Assembly: GCF_020404845.1 (NCBI RefSeq)
Contig: NZ_JAIOJZ010000065.1
Location: 1 to 34,742, forward strand
Length of the DNA stretch: 34,742 nt
Source of the DNA: Streptomyces hyderabadensis
GTDB taxonomy: Bacteria > Actinomycetota > Actinomycetes > Streptomycetales > Streptomycetaceae
Direction of reading: 5' to 3'
The notes beneath the pieces are model-generated. The model searched no databases. It was not told the origin of the DNA and saw nothing but the letters and a program-made list of their open reading frames with translations. Numbering within the stretch: the first letter of the stretch is position 1; every line of letters starts with the position of its first letter. Positions 7,382-15,965 of this stretch are shown one piece after another. Both the position numbers and the translations under genes were made by a program.

Positions 7382-8320
7382 GTGAGCAGCGCACCCCCCG
7401 CCCCCCGCGTCATCGCCGTAGTCGGACCCACCGCGGCCGGAAAGTCCGATCTGGGCGTCTTCCTGGCCGAACGGCTCGGCGGCGAGGTCGTCAACGCCGA
7501 CTCCATGCAGCTCTACCGTGGGATGGACATCGGCACCGCCAAGCTGACGCCCGAGGAGCGCGCCGGTGTCCCGCACCATCTGCTGGACATCTGGGACGTG
7601 ACCGTCACGGCGTCCGTCGCCGAGTACCAGCGCCTCGCGCGGGAGCGGATCGACGCGCTGCTCGGCGAAGGGCGCTGGCCGGTCCTGGTCGGCGGTTCCG
7701 GTCTCTACGTCCGCGGGGCCGTCGACAACCTGGAGTTCCCCGGCACCGACCCCGGTATCCGGGCCCGCCTGGAGGAGGAGCTCGAACTGCGCGGCTCCGG
7801 TGCGCTGCACGCCCGCCTGGCCGTCGCCGACCCCGAGGCGGCGCGGGCCATCCTGCCCAGCAACGGGCGCCGGATCGTGCGCGCCCTGGAGGTGATCGAG
7901 ATCACCGGCAGGCCCTTCACCGCCAACCTCCCCGGCCACGACTCCGTCTACGACACCGTGCAGATCGGCGTCGACGTGGCGCGCCCCGAGCTGGACGAGC
8001 GCATCGCCCGGCGCGTCGACCGGATGTGGGAGGCCGGTCTGGTCGACGAGGTCCGGGCACTGGAGGCGCAGGGCCTGCGCGAGGGGCGTACGGCCTCGCG
8101 CGCGCTCGGCTACCAGCAGGTCCTCGCGGCGCTCGCCGGCGAGTGCACGCTCGACGAGGCGCGCGACGAGACCGTCCGTGCCACCAAGCGCTTCGCGCGC
8201 CGTCAGGATTCGTGGTTCAGGCGCGACCCGCGGGTGCATTGGCTCAGTGGGGGTGTGGCGGACCGCACGGAACTTCCGCGACTCGCCCTGTCGTTGGTCG
8301 AACGACCGGTTACAGCCTGA
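7382..8320 (+). CDS. miaA: MiaA, tRNA dimethylallyltransferase
   Basis: A 312-residue enzyme of normal family length that transfers a dimethylallyl group to N6 of A37 in tRNAs recognising UNN codons. The P-loop is at residues 14-22 (GPTAAGKS, with K21). Further family signatures are NADSMQLYRGMDIGTAK, PHHLLDIWD, VGGSGLYV and the tRNA-contacting SRALGYQQ near the C-terminus. It starts with the GTG at 7382; GAGACT ends 6 nt upstream and there is no close ribosome-binding site, so translation may be leaderless. In Streptomyces, loss of miaA impairs translation of TTA codons by the bldA tRNA, which links this gene to the TTA-containing aminotransferase gene at 18893-20707. Confidence 0.95.
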   Translation: MSSAPPAPRVIAVVGPTAAGKSDLGVFLAERLGGEVVNADSMQLYRGMDIGTAKLTPEERAGVPHHLLDIWDVTVTASVAEYQRLARERIDALLGEGRWPVLVGGSGLYVRGAVDNLEFPGTDPGIRARLEEELELRGSGALHARLAVADPEAARAILPSNGRRIVRALEVIEITGRPFTANLPGHDSVYDTVQIGVDVARPELDERIARRVDRMWEAGLVDEVRALEAQGLREGRTASRALGYQQVLAALAGECTLDEARDETVRATKRFARRQDSWFRRDPRVHWLSGGVADRTELPRLALSLVERPVTA

Positions 8321-8427
8321 TCACGTGATGGCATCGGGACGCCCCGGCCGTCATCCGGGCCTCCGGCGGCGTGCCATCATCGAGCTTCGATCGACCGAGT
8401 GAGTCCTAGTTGGGAGGGCGCGTGGCG

Positions 8428-8925
8428 ATGGAGGCCGGCCCTCGCGACACCGCACCGAGCACCGAGCACGGCACCGCCGCCCCCGGCGGACCGGAGCCGG
8501 ACGGCGCCCTGAGCCCCGACGGCCCCGACGAGACGCCGGAAGGCGTCGCAGCCGACGGTCCCGAGCCCGACGAGATGTACGGGGACGAGGTCGAGGTCGA
8601 GCTGCGTCCGCAGCGCCGCCTGCGGATCTGGCAGCTCGCGCCCATCGTGTGCCTGGCCGCGCTCGGCTCCCTGATGTTCGCATTCCCGCTCGCCTTCGAC
8701 TTCGGCGACAGCGGCGCGGTGATCGCGATGCTGGGCCTGCTGATCTGCTCCTGCGCGGCAGGCTGGGGCATGATGGCCGCCCGCCGGGTCGGATACACCT
8801 GGCCGGGCCTGCCCCAGCGCGGGTCGGGGCGCCGTGCCGACTGGCGGACGATCCTGGTGTACGCCCTGGTGGTGGCCGCGGTCGTCGCCCTGGCCGTGTG
8901 GCGGGTCGACCGCCTGCGCAGCTGA
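8428..8925 (+). CDS. Small integral membrane protein with acidic cytoplasmic N-terminus
   Basis: A 165-residue protein. Residues 1-65 are acidic and Pro/Gly-rich (probably disordered). Three hydrophobic segments follow: LAPIVCLAALGSLMFAFPLA, VIAMLGLLICSCAAGWGMMA and ILVYALVVAAVVALAVW, with a basic loop (RRVGYTW..RGSGRR) between the second and third. Start choice: the ATG at 8428 is 10 nt from GGAGG (8413-8417), while the GTG at 8422 is only 4 nt away; both are in frame. It lies between miaA and dapF in the same direction. I recognise no functional domain. Confidence 0.7.
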   Translation: MEAGPRDTAPSTEHGTAAPGGPEPDGALSPDGPDETPEGVAADGPEPDEMYGDEVEVELRPQRRLRIWQLAPIVCLAALGSLMFAFPLAFDFGDSGAVIAMLGLLICSCAAGWGMMAARRVGYTWPGLPQRGSGRRADWRTILVYALVVAAVVALAVWRVDRLRS

Positions 8926-8995
8926 CGGCACCCCGCGTCCCAGGGCGGCCCTCGCCCCTCGTCGCCGTGCCGCACTCACCCCGTACGATCGAGGA

Positions 8996-9865
8996 ATGAG
9001 CACGCGGATCGCCTTCCTCAAGGGGCACGGCACCGAGAACGACTTCGTGATCGTTCCCGACCCGGAGAACGCCCTCGACCTGCCTCCCGCCGCCGTCGCG
9101 GCCCTGTGCGACCGCCGCGCGGGCCTCGGCGGGGACGGGCTGCTGCACGTGGTGCGGTCCGCGGCGCACCCCGAGGCCCGGGAGATGGCCGCCGAGGCGG
9201 AATGGTTCATGGACTACCGCAACGGCGACGGTTCGGTCGCGGAGATGTGCGGCAACGGCGTGCGGGTCTTCGCGCGCTACCTCCAACGCGCCGGGTACGC
9301 CGTGGCAGGCGACCTCGCCGTCGCGACGCGCGGGGGAGTGAAGCGGGTGCACCTCGCCAAGAACGGTGATGTCACCATCGGTATGGGCCGTGCGCTGCTG
9401 CCCGAGGGAGACGTCGAGGTGAGCGTCGGCGAGCGCAGCTGGCCCGCGCGGAACGTGAACATGGGCAATCCGCACGCGGTCGCCTTCGTCGCCGACCTCG
9501 CCCACGCCGGCGACCTGTACGCCCCGCCCTCGCACACGCCCGCCGGCGCCTACCCGGACGGCGTCAACGTCGAGTTCGTGGTCGACCGGGGCCCCGGCCA
9601 CGTCGCGATGCGCGTCCACGAGCGCGGCTCCGGCGAGACCCGCTCCTGCGGCACCGGCGCGTGTGCCGTCGCCGTCGCCGCCGCCCGCCGGGACGGTGCC
9701 GACCCGGCGGTCACCGGCACCCCGGCGACGTACACCGTCGACGTGCCCGGCGGCACCCTGGTGATCACCGAGCGCCCGGACGGCGAGATCGAGATGACCG
9801 GGCCCGCCGTGATCGTCGCGGAGGGCGAGTTCGACTCCGCATGGCTGGAAGGGGTACTCGCCTGA
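8996..9865 (+). CDS. dapF: DapF, diaminopimelate epimerase
   Basis: A 289-residue PLP-independent epimerase converting LL- to meso-diaminopimelate for lysine and peptidoglycan synthesis. LL-DAP is also the peptidoglycan form in Streptomyces, so this enzyme mainly feeds lysine. The two catalytic cysteines are present: C85 in EMCGNGVR and C218 in RSCGTGACA. The two halves are the mirrored folds of the family, and FMDYRNGDGS and NMGNPHAV are also conserved. The ATG at 8996 follows a good -10 (TACGAT, 8984-8989) by 6 nt, so the transcript is probably leaderless. Confidence 0.95.
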   Translation: MSTRIAFLKGHGTENDFVIVPDPENALDLPPAAVAALCDRRAGLGGDGLLHVVRSAAHPEAREMAAEAEWFMDYRNGDGSVAEMCGNGVRVFARYLQRAGYAVAGDLAVATRGGVKRVHLAKNGDVTIGMGRALLPEGDVEVSVGERSWPARNVNMGNPHAVAFVADLAHAGDLYAPPSHTPAGAYPDGVNVEFVVDRGPGHVAMRVHERGSGETRSCGTGACAVAVAAARRDGADPAVTGTPATYTVDVPGGTLVITERPDGEIEMTGPAVIVAEGEFDSAWLEGVLA

Positions 9866-9883
9866 AGAACGACCCGGTGAGCC

Positions 9884-9910
9884 GGACCGCGCTGAACCAC
9901 CGCGCGGTCC
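9884..9910 (+). terminator. Hairpin after dapF
   Basis: An 8-bp perfect GC-rich stem (9884-9891 with 9903-9910) and an 11-nt loop lie 18 nt past the dapF stop. There is no T-run. The rest of 9866-10111 is the rshA upstream region, where I see no firm promoter beyond a weak TAGCAT at 10012-10017. Confidence 0.5.
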
Positions 9911-10111
9911 ATGACACTCAGTGCGAAAACGTAAACCCTCGGACCATCGCTCGAATGGGTGATCCGTTTCACGCTCGGCGAGAGGCGGTCGGCCGCACGT
10001 GATGGGCTCGATAGCATCAAGCACCGGCCCGGACGGGGGACCGACAGCATCCCCTGAGCCGTGTCCGCCCTGGGATTCCCCGTCCGCCGGTCCGCGCAGC
10101 CGGAGGTGCCC

Positions 10112-12289
10112 ATGAATGCGGAGGCCGTGAATCCAGCGAGCCCGGGCCCCGTGCCGCCCGCGGCCACCGGTGCCGTCGCGCCGGCGCCCCGCAGGAAGGC
10201 CCGCCCCCGGATCGACCTGCGCCGGCTCGGCCGTGCCGCCCTGCTCGGCTCCGCCACCCGCAGCCGGAACCTCCCCGACGCCATCGGCCACGTGGTCGAG
10301 GCCCACCGCGCCCACCACCCCGACGCCGACCTCGACCCGCTGCGCCGCGCCTACGTCCTGGCCGAGTCCTCACACCGCGGCCAGATGCGCAAGAGCGGCG
10401 AGCCGTACATCACCCACCCCCTCGCCGTCACCCTGATCCTCGCCGAACTCGGCGCCGAGACCACCACCCTGACCGCCTCCCTCCTCCACGACACCGTCGA
10501 GGACACCGAGGTGACGCTCGACCAGGTCGGCGAGGAGTTCGGCGCCGAGGTCCGCTACCTCGTCGACGGCGTCACCAAGCTGGAGAAGGTCGACTACGGC
10601 GCCGCCGCCGAACCCGAGACCTTCCGCAAGATGCTCCTCGCCACCGGCAACGACGTCCGCGTCATGTCGATCAAACTCGCCGACCGGCTGCACAATATGC
10701 GCACCCTCGGCGTCATGCGCCGCGAGAAGCAGGAACGCATCGCCAAGGTCACCCGCGACGTCCTGATCCCGCTCGCCGAGCGGCTCGGCGTCCAGGCCCT
10801 CAAGTCCGAGCTGGAAGACCTCGTCTTCGCGGTCATGCACCCCGAGGAGTGCGCGCACACGCGCGAGCTGGTCCAGCAGAACGCCGCCCGCGCGGACGAC
10901 CCGCTCGCCGCCGTCGCCGACGAGGTGCGCGGCGTGCTGCGCGAGGCCGACATCCAGGCCGAAGTCCTCATCCGCCCGCGCCACTTCGTCTCCGTGCACC
11001 GTGTGTCCCGCAAGCGCGGCACGCTCCGCGGCGCGGACTTCGGCCGCCTCCTGGTGCTCGTCCAGGAGGACGCCGACTGCTACGCGGTCCTCGGTGAACT
11101 GCACACCTGTATGACGCCGGTCGTCTCGGAGTTCAAGGACTTCATCGCCGTCCCCAAGTTCAACCTCTACCAGTCGCTGCACACGGCGGTCGCCCGCGCG
11201 GAGGACGGCCAGGTCGTCGAGGTACTCATCCGCACCCACCAGATGCACAAGGTGGCCGAGGCCGGGGTGGTCGCGCTCGGCAACCCGTACGCGCCTCCGT
11301 CGGAGGAGCAGAGCGCGGGCGACGGCGAGCGCGCCGACCCGACCCGGCCCGGCTGGCTCTCCCGGCTGCTCGACTGGCAGCGCGGCGCCCCCGACCCCGA
11401 CACCTTCTGGTCCACCCTGCGCGAGGACCTCGCCCAGGACCGCGAGATCACCGTCTTCCGCCCCGACGGCGGCACCCTGGGCCTGCCCGAGGGCGCCACC
11501 TGCGTCGACGCCGCCTACGCCCAGTACGGCGAAGACGCGCACGCGACCATCGGCGCCCGGGTCAACGGCCGCCTGGCGACCATGAGCACGGTGCTGCGGG
11601 ACGGCGACACCGTGCAGCTCCTGATGGGCCAGGACCCCGCCTCCGAGCCGTCCAGACAGTGGCTGGAGCACGCCCGCACCCCCGCCGCGCGGATCGCCAT
11701 CCAGCGTAGGCTCGCCGCCCACCCGGAGCCGGCCCCCGAGACCGAGGAACCGGCCCGCGGCCCCGCCGCGCCGGAGACCCATGCCCACCCCGACGCCCCG
11801 CGCCCGGCCGCGGGCGCCGCGCCGACCCGCGCCGCCTCGGCCGACGTCCTCGTCGACCGGCCGGGCGCGACCGTGCGGCTGGCGGGCTGCTGCACGCCCG
11901 TGCCGCCGGACGAGATCACCGGCTTCGCCGTGCGCGGGGGAGTGGTGACCGTGCACCGCGCCCAGTGCGCCGTGGTGGCGCGCATGAAGAGCGCCGGGCG
12001 CGCGGAGGTCGGCGTGCGCTGGGGCGAGAGCACCGGGTGCCGGGTGACCCTCCTCGCCGAATCGTTCGGCCGCCCGCACCTCCTGGCCGACCTCACCGAG
12101 GCCATGGCCCTCGAAGGCGCCGAAATCGTCTCCGCGACCGTCGAGCCCCCGGACCGCCAGCGCGTCCGGCACAGCTACACCGTGGTACTCCCGGACGCCG
12201 CCCGGCTGCCCGCCCTGATGCGGGCCATGCGCGACGTGGCCGGCGTGTACGACGTCAGCCGCGCCCAGCCGCAGCCGACCGGCGCCTGA
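10112..12289 (+). CDS. rshA: RelA/SpoT homologue RshA (ppGpp metabolism)
   Basis: A 725-residue long-form RSH protein, the second RelA/SpoT homologue of streptomycetes besides RelA. The hydrolase HD domain (about residues 85-235) keeps H126-D127 in LLHDTVEDT, and IKLADRLHNMRTL. The synthetase domain (about 285-390) keeps FKDFIAVPK, NLYQSLHTAV and E370 in VEVLIRT, but reads EFKD (residues 340-343) instead of the RxKD or ExDD motif of known enzymes, and has LRGADFGRLLVLV where active enzymes have DLVGVRV-type sequence. A TGS domain follows (about 445-515), then an Ala/Pro-rich linker and a C-terminal ACT domain. The ATG at 10112 has GGAGG 5 nt upstream. Hydrolase activity looks intact; synthetase activity is uncertain. 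Confidence 0.9.
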   Translation: MNAEAVNPASPGPVPPAATGAVAPAPRRKARPRIDLRRLGRAALLGSATRSRNLPDAIGHVVEAHRAHHPDADLDPLRRAYVLAESSHRGQMRKSGEPYITHPLAVTLILAELGAETTTLTASLLHDTVEDTEVTLDQVGEEFGAEVRYLVDGVTKLEKVDYGAAAEPETFRKMLLATGNDVRVMSIKLADRLHNMRTLGVMRREKQERIAKVTRDVLIPLAERLGVQALKSELEDLVFAVMHPEECAHTRELVQQNAARADDPLAAVADEVRGVLREADIQAEVLIRPRHFVSVHRVSRKRGTLRGADFGRLLVLVQEDADCYAVLGELHTCMTPVVSEFKDFIAVPKFNLYQSLHTAVARAEDGQVVEVLIRTHQMHKVAEAGVVALGNPYAPPSEEQSAGDGERADPTRPGWLSRLLDWQRGAPDPDTFWSTLREDLAQDREITVFRPDGGTLGLPEGATCVDAAYAQYGEDAHATIGARVNGRLATMSTVLRDGDTVQLLMGQDPASEPSRQWLEHARTPAARIAIQRRLAAHPEPAPETEEPARGPAAPETHAHPDAPRPAAGAAPTRAASADVLVDRPGATVRLAGCCTPVPPDEITGFAVRGGVVTVHRAQCAVVARMKSAGRAEVGVRWGESTGCRVTLLAESFGRPHLLADLTEAMALEGAEIVSATVEPPDRQRVRHSYTVVLPDAARLPALMRAMRDVAGVYDVSRAQPQPTGA

Positions 12290-12295
12290 CCACCG

Positions 12296-12406
12296 GTACC
12301 GCGGGGCGCCGCCCGACGGAGGCCTGATCCGTACCTCGCGCGGGGCGCCGCCGACCGAGGCCTCACCCGTACCCCGTGTGGGGCGCCGCCGACGGAGGCC
12401 TGATCC
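12296..12406. repeat. Three tandem copies of a 35-38 bp repeat
   Basis: Copies lie at 12296-12330, 12331-12368 and 12369-12406, and a decayed fourth begins at 12407. Each starts GTACC, contains GGGGCGCCGCC and a GAC[GC]GAGGCCT block, and ends TGATCC or TCACCC. The copies start 7 nt after the rshA stop codon and differ by small indels, so they are not in a conserved reading frame. Confidence 0.8.
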
Positions 12407-12704
12407 GTACCCGCAGGGGCCGCCCGGACGCTCCGGACACCCGGGCCCGCACGCCGGCGTGCGGCTCACGCGCGCCCTGCGCGGCGCGGTCCGCGCGAGG
12501 CAGCGGTCCCGTGTGGACCGCGTACGGGGCGCGTCCGGCGGGGCCGGGAACCGGGTGCGCCCGGCGCGGGCCACGAACTCGGCGCGCGCACGGCCCGCGC
12601 GCGCCCGCGCCCGCCCGGCCCGCGCGCGCCCGCTCGGGACCCGTTCGGGTGCCCCGGGCGCGCGCCGTCGCCGCGGGGCAGGTGCGCGCTGATAGCCGTG
12701 AGGG
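12407..12704. other. GC-extreme non-coding spacer
   Basis: Between the tandem repeats and the metallopeptidase start I see no gene. The stretch is almost entirely G and C, with alternating CG/GC runs around 12585-12650 (such as GCGCGCACGGCCCGCGCGCG). Open frames exist on both strands only because stop codons are rare at this composition. A weak -10-like TAGCCG (12693-12698) lies 6 nt before the next ATG. Confidence 0.5.
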
Positions 12705-14231
12705 ATGCCGCACACCCCTCACTCCCCGACTCCTCGACCCCGCGCCCGCGCCCGCCGCCGGCTCAGGGCCGCGGCGCTGCTCGCCTCCGCCGTCTCCGTC
12801 TGCCTGGTCGCCGCGAGCGCCCCGCCGACCCCGCTGGGCGTCGGCGACCGCCTCTTCCCGCAGCTGGGCAACCCCGGCTACGACGTGACGGCGTACGACC
12901 TGTCCTTCACCTACTCCGGAAGCAACAGCGAACCGCTGCGGGCGGTCACCACCATCGAGGCCCGCACCACCGCCGACCTGGACCGGATCAATCTCGACTT
13001 CGCGCACGGGAAGGTCGACTCCGTCGAGGTCGACGGGGACCCCGCCGCCTTCACCACCGCCGGCGAGGACCTCGTCGTGACGCCCGAGGACGCGCTCGAC
13101 GAGGGCGACTGGACGCGGATCACCGTCCGGCACAGCAGCGACCCCGTGTACCCCGAGGACCGCCAGGGCGGCTGGGTGCGCACCGCCGACGGCCTCGCCA
13201 TGGCCAACCAGGCCGACGTCGCCCACCTGGTGTTCCCCTGCAACGACCACCCCTCCGACAAGGCGCGGTTCACGTTCCACATCACCGCCCCCGACGGGCT
13301 CACGGCCGTCGCGAACGGTCTGCCGACGGGCGTGGAGCACACCGGCCCGACGACCACCTGGAGCTACCGGACCGGGCACCCCATGGCCACCGAGCTGGCC
13401 CAGGTGTCCATCGGCCGCTCCACGGTGCTGCACCGCACCGGCCCGCACGGGCTGCCGGTCCGGGACGTCGTGCCGACCGAGCACCGCGCGGCGCTCGAAC
13501 CGTGGCTGGCGAAGACCCCCGACCAGATCGCCTGGATGGAGCGGAAGGTCGGGCGCTACCCCTTCGAGACGTACGGCCTGCTCATGGCCGACGCCACCAC
13601 CGGCTTCGAACTCGAGACCCAGACGCTCTCCCTCTTCGAGCGGGAACTGTTCACCGAGCCCGCCTATCCGAAGTGGTACGTCGAGTCGATCATGGTGCAC
13701 GAGCTGGCCCACCAGTGGTTCGGCAACAGCGTCAGCCCCGCCACCTGGTCCGACCTGTGGCTCAACGAGGGACACGCCACCTGGTACGAGGCGCTGTACG
13801 CCGAGGAGACCGCGGACAAGCCCATGGCGGCGCGCATGAAGGCCGCATACGGGGCCTCCGACCGCTGGCGCACGGCGGGCGGCCCGCCCGCGGCCCCCAA
13901 GCCGCCGAAGAACGGCAGCAAGACCGGGATCTTCCGCTCCAACGTGTACGACGGCGCCGCGCTCGTGCTCTACGCCCTGCGCCAGGAGATCGGCCCCGCC
14001 GCCTTCGACCGCGTCGAGCGGGCGTGGGTCGCCCGCAACCAGGACGGCGTCGCGACGACCGCCGACTTCGTCCGGCTCGCCTCCGAGACCGCCGGCCGCG
14101 ATCTGGGCGACTTCTTCCAGGCCTGGCTGTACGGCGAGAAGACCCCGCCGATGCCCGGCCACCCGGACTGGAAGCAGGCCCCCGCCGCGAAGACCCCCGC
14201 CAAGGCGGCGCACGGGGCGCACGGCGAATAA
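12705..14231 (+). CDS. Secreted M1-family zinc metallopeptidase
   Basis: A 508-residue protein. An Arg-rich N-terminus (residues 13-21) and a hydrophobic core (AAALLASAVSVCLVAASA) form a signal peptide. An aminopeptidase-N-like beta domain (about residues 55-245) precedes the catalytic domain with the zinc motif H332-E-x2-H336-x18-E355 (HELAHQWFGN and WLNEGHATW). The exopeptidase GxMEN loop is GFELE (300-304). The catalytic domain continues to about residue 480, and the large C-terminal domain of full-length aminopeptidase N is absent, as in short secreted actinobacterial members. Likely role: extracellular peptide trimming. The ATG at 12705 has GAGGG too close to act as a normal ribosome-binding site, and may be leaderless. 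Confidence 0.88.
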   Translation: MPHTPHSPTPRPRARARRRLRAAALLASAVSVCLVAASAPPTPLGVGDRLFPQLGNPGYDVTAYDLSFTYSGSNSEPLRAVTTIEARTTADLDRINLDFAHGKVDSVEVDGDPAAFTTAGEDLVVTPEDALDEGDWTRITVRHSSDPVYPEDRQGGWVRTADGLAMANQADVAHLVFPCNDHPSDKARFTFHITAPDGLTAVANGLPTGVEHTGPTTTWSYRTGHPMATELAQVSIGRSTVLHRTGPHGLPVRDVVPTEHRAALEPWLAKTPDQIAWMERKVGRYPFETYGLLMADATTGFELETQTLSLFERELFTEPAYPKWYVESIMVHELAHQWFGNSVSPATWSDLWLNEGHATWYEALYAEETADKPMAARMKAAYGASDRWRTAGGPPAAPKPPKNGSKTGIFRSNVYDGAALVLYALRQEIGPAAFDRVERAWVARNQDGVATTADFVRLASETAGRDLGDFFQAWLYGEKTPPMPGHPDWKQAPAAKTPAKAAHGAHGE

Positions 14232-14375
14232 GCCGGTGACGAGACGGCCCGTGCCGTGCGACCATCTTCGGGACGGCGCGGCCCGGGCCCCGGGAATCTC
14301 CCCGGCGTCCCGCACGTTGTACCGGATGTCGCGGCGCGTGTGCCGCGCCCACCTTCCCAGCTACGTAAGGATCCA

Positions 14376-15869
14376 ATGACCTCCTCTTCTTCCCCCTCCC
14401 AGGACACCAAGCGTCTCGCGCAGACCTATCCCGAGGGCCTTCGGGCCGATGCCCTGATGGAAGAGGACGTCGCCTGGAGCCACGGAAACGACTCGCAGTG
14501 GGACGGCGAGCAGTTCGACCGCTCCGACCGCGCGGCGCTGCGCCGGGTGGCGGGCCTGTCCACCGAGCTGGAGGACGTCACCGAGGTCGAGTACCGCCAG
14601 CTCCGTCTGGAGCGGGTCGTCCTCGTCGGCGTCTGGACCTCGGGCACCGTGCAGGACGCGGAGAACTCGCTGGCCGAGCTGGCCGCCCTCGCGGAGACGG
14701 CCGGCGCGCTCGTGCTCGACGGCGTCGTCCAGCGCCGCGACAAGCCCGACGCCGCCACCTACATCGGCTCCGGCAAGGCCGAGGAGCTGCGGGACGTCGT
14801 CCTCGAAACGGGCGCGGACACCGTCATCTGCGACGGTGAGCTGAGCCCGGGGCAGCTGATCCACCTCGAGGACGTCGTCAAGGTCAAGGTCATCGACCGC
14901 ACGGCCCTGATCCTGGACATCTTCGCCCAGCACGCCAAGTCCCGAGAGGGCAAGGCACAGGTCGCGCTCGCGCAGATGCAGTACATGCTGCCGAGGCTGC
15001 GCGGCTGGGGTCAGTCGCTGTCCCGGCAGATGGGCGGCGGCAAGGGCGGCGGCCTCGCCACCCGTGGTCCCGGTGAGACCAAGATCGAGACGGACCGGCG
15101 CCGGATCCGCGAGAAGATGGCGAAGATGCGCCGGGAGATCGCGGAGATGAAGACCGGCCGCGAGATCAAGCGCCAGGAGCGCAAGCGCCACAAGGTGCCC
15201 TCCGTCGCCATCGCGGGCTACACCAACGCCGGCAAGTCCTCGCTGCTCAACCGCCTCACCGGCGCGGGCGTCCTGGTCGAGAACGCCCTGTTCGCGACCC
15301 TCGACCCGACCGTGCGCCGGGCCGAGACCCCCAGCGGGCGGCTGTACACGCTGGCCGACACCGTGGGCTTCGTCCGGCACCTGCCGCACCACCTGGTCGA
15401 GGCGTTCCGCTCCACGATGGAGGAGGTCGGCGACTCCGACCTGATCCTGCACGTGGTCGACGGTTCGCACCCCGTCCCGGAGGAGCAGCTGGCCGCCGTG
15501 CGCGAGGTGATCAGGGACGTCGGCGCCACCGACGTGCCCGAGATCGTCGTGATCAACAAGGCCGACATGGCCGACCCGCTGGTGCTCCAGCGGCTGCTGC
15601 GGGTCGAGAAGCGGGCCATCGCGGTCTCGGCGCGCACCGGCCAGAACATCGACGAGCTGCTCGCGCTGATCGACAACGAGCTGCCGCGGCCCTCGGTCGA
15701 GATCGAGGCGCTCGTGCCGTACACCCACGGCAAGCTGGTCGCCCGCGCCCACGACGAGGGCGAGGTGATCTCCGAGGAGCACACCCCGGAGGGCACCCTG
15801 CTCAAGGTGCGGGTGCACGAGGAACTGGCGGCGGAGTTCGCGCCGTACGTTCCCGCGCCGCTCGCCTGA
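14376..15869 (+). CDS. hflX: HflX, ribosome-associated GTPase
   Basis: A 497-residue GTPase that binds the 50S subunit and splits stalled ribosomes under stress. The HflX N-domain (about residues 85-215) contains AEL..LAETAGA and TYIGSGKAEEL. A Gly-rich and coiled-coil linker (MGGGKGGGLATRGPGETKIE, then RRIREKMAKMRREI) leads into the G domain: G1 GYTNAGKS (281-288, K287), G3 DTVGFVRHLPH, G4 NKAD (394-397). The ATG at 14376 has AAGGA 4 nt upstream. A small hairpin (14333-14349) lies in the leader, 26 nt before the start. The 144-bp gap from the peptidase gene suggests its own promoter. Confidence 0.95.
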   Translation: MTSSSSPSQDTKRLAQTYPEGLRADALMEEDVAWSHGNDSQWDGEQFDRSDRAALRRVAGLSTELEDVTEVEYRQLRLERVVLVGVWTSGTVQDAENSLAELAALAETAGALVLDGVVQRRDKPDAATYIGSGKAEELRDVVLETGADTVICDGELSPGQLIHLEDVVKVKVIDRTALILDIFAQHAKSREGKAQVALAQMQYMLPRLRGWGQSLSRQMGGGKGGGLATRGPGETKIETDRRRIREKMAKMRREIAEMKTGREIKRQERKRHKVPSVAIAGYTNAGKSSLLNRLTGAGVLVENALFATLDPTVRRAETPSGRLYTLADTVGFVRHLPHHLVEAFRSTMEEVGDSDLILHVVDGSHPVPEEQLAAVREVIRDVGATDVPEIVVINKADMADPLVLQRLLRVEKRAIAVSARTGQNIDELLALIDNELPRPSVEIEALVPYTHGKLVARAHDEGEVISEEHTPEGTLLKVRVHEELAAEFAPYVPAPLA

Positions 15870-15898
15870 GACCCGCACGGCCCGACAGCGGGCCGACC

Positions 15899-15944
15899 GA
15901 CCGAGGGCCCGTCCCCTGCCGCGGCAGGGGACGGGCCCTCGGTC
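15899..15944. terminator. Perfect 46-bp palindrome, bidirectional terminator
   Basis: Positions 15899-15920 are the exact reverse complement of 15923-15944, with only GC at the centre, giving a stem of about 20 bp around a minimal loop. It sits 30 nt past the hflX stop and 22 nt past the stop of the convergent protease gene (15966), so it can end both transcripts. Confidence 0.9.
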
Positions 15945-15965
15945 ATGGACGGATCCGTGCGCGGA

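Noticed and set aside
8320..8329. 10-bp palindrome ATCACGTGAT at the end of miaA
   Set aside because: It overlaps the miaA stop codon and is short enough to arise by chance; no promoter lies beside it.
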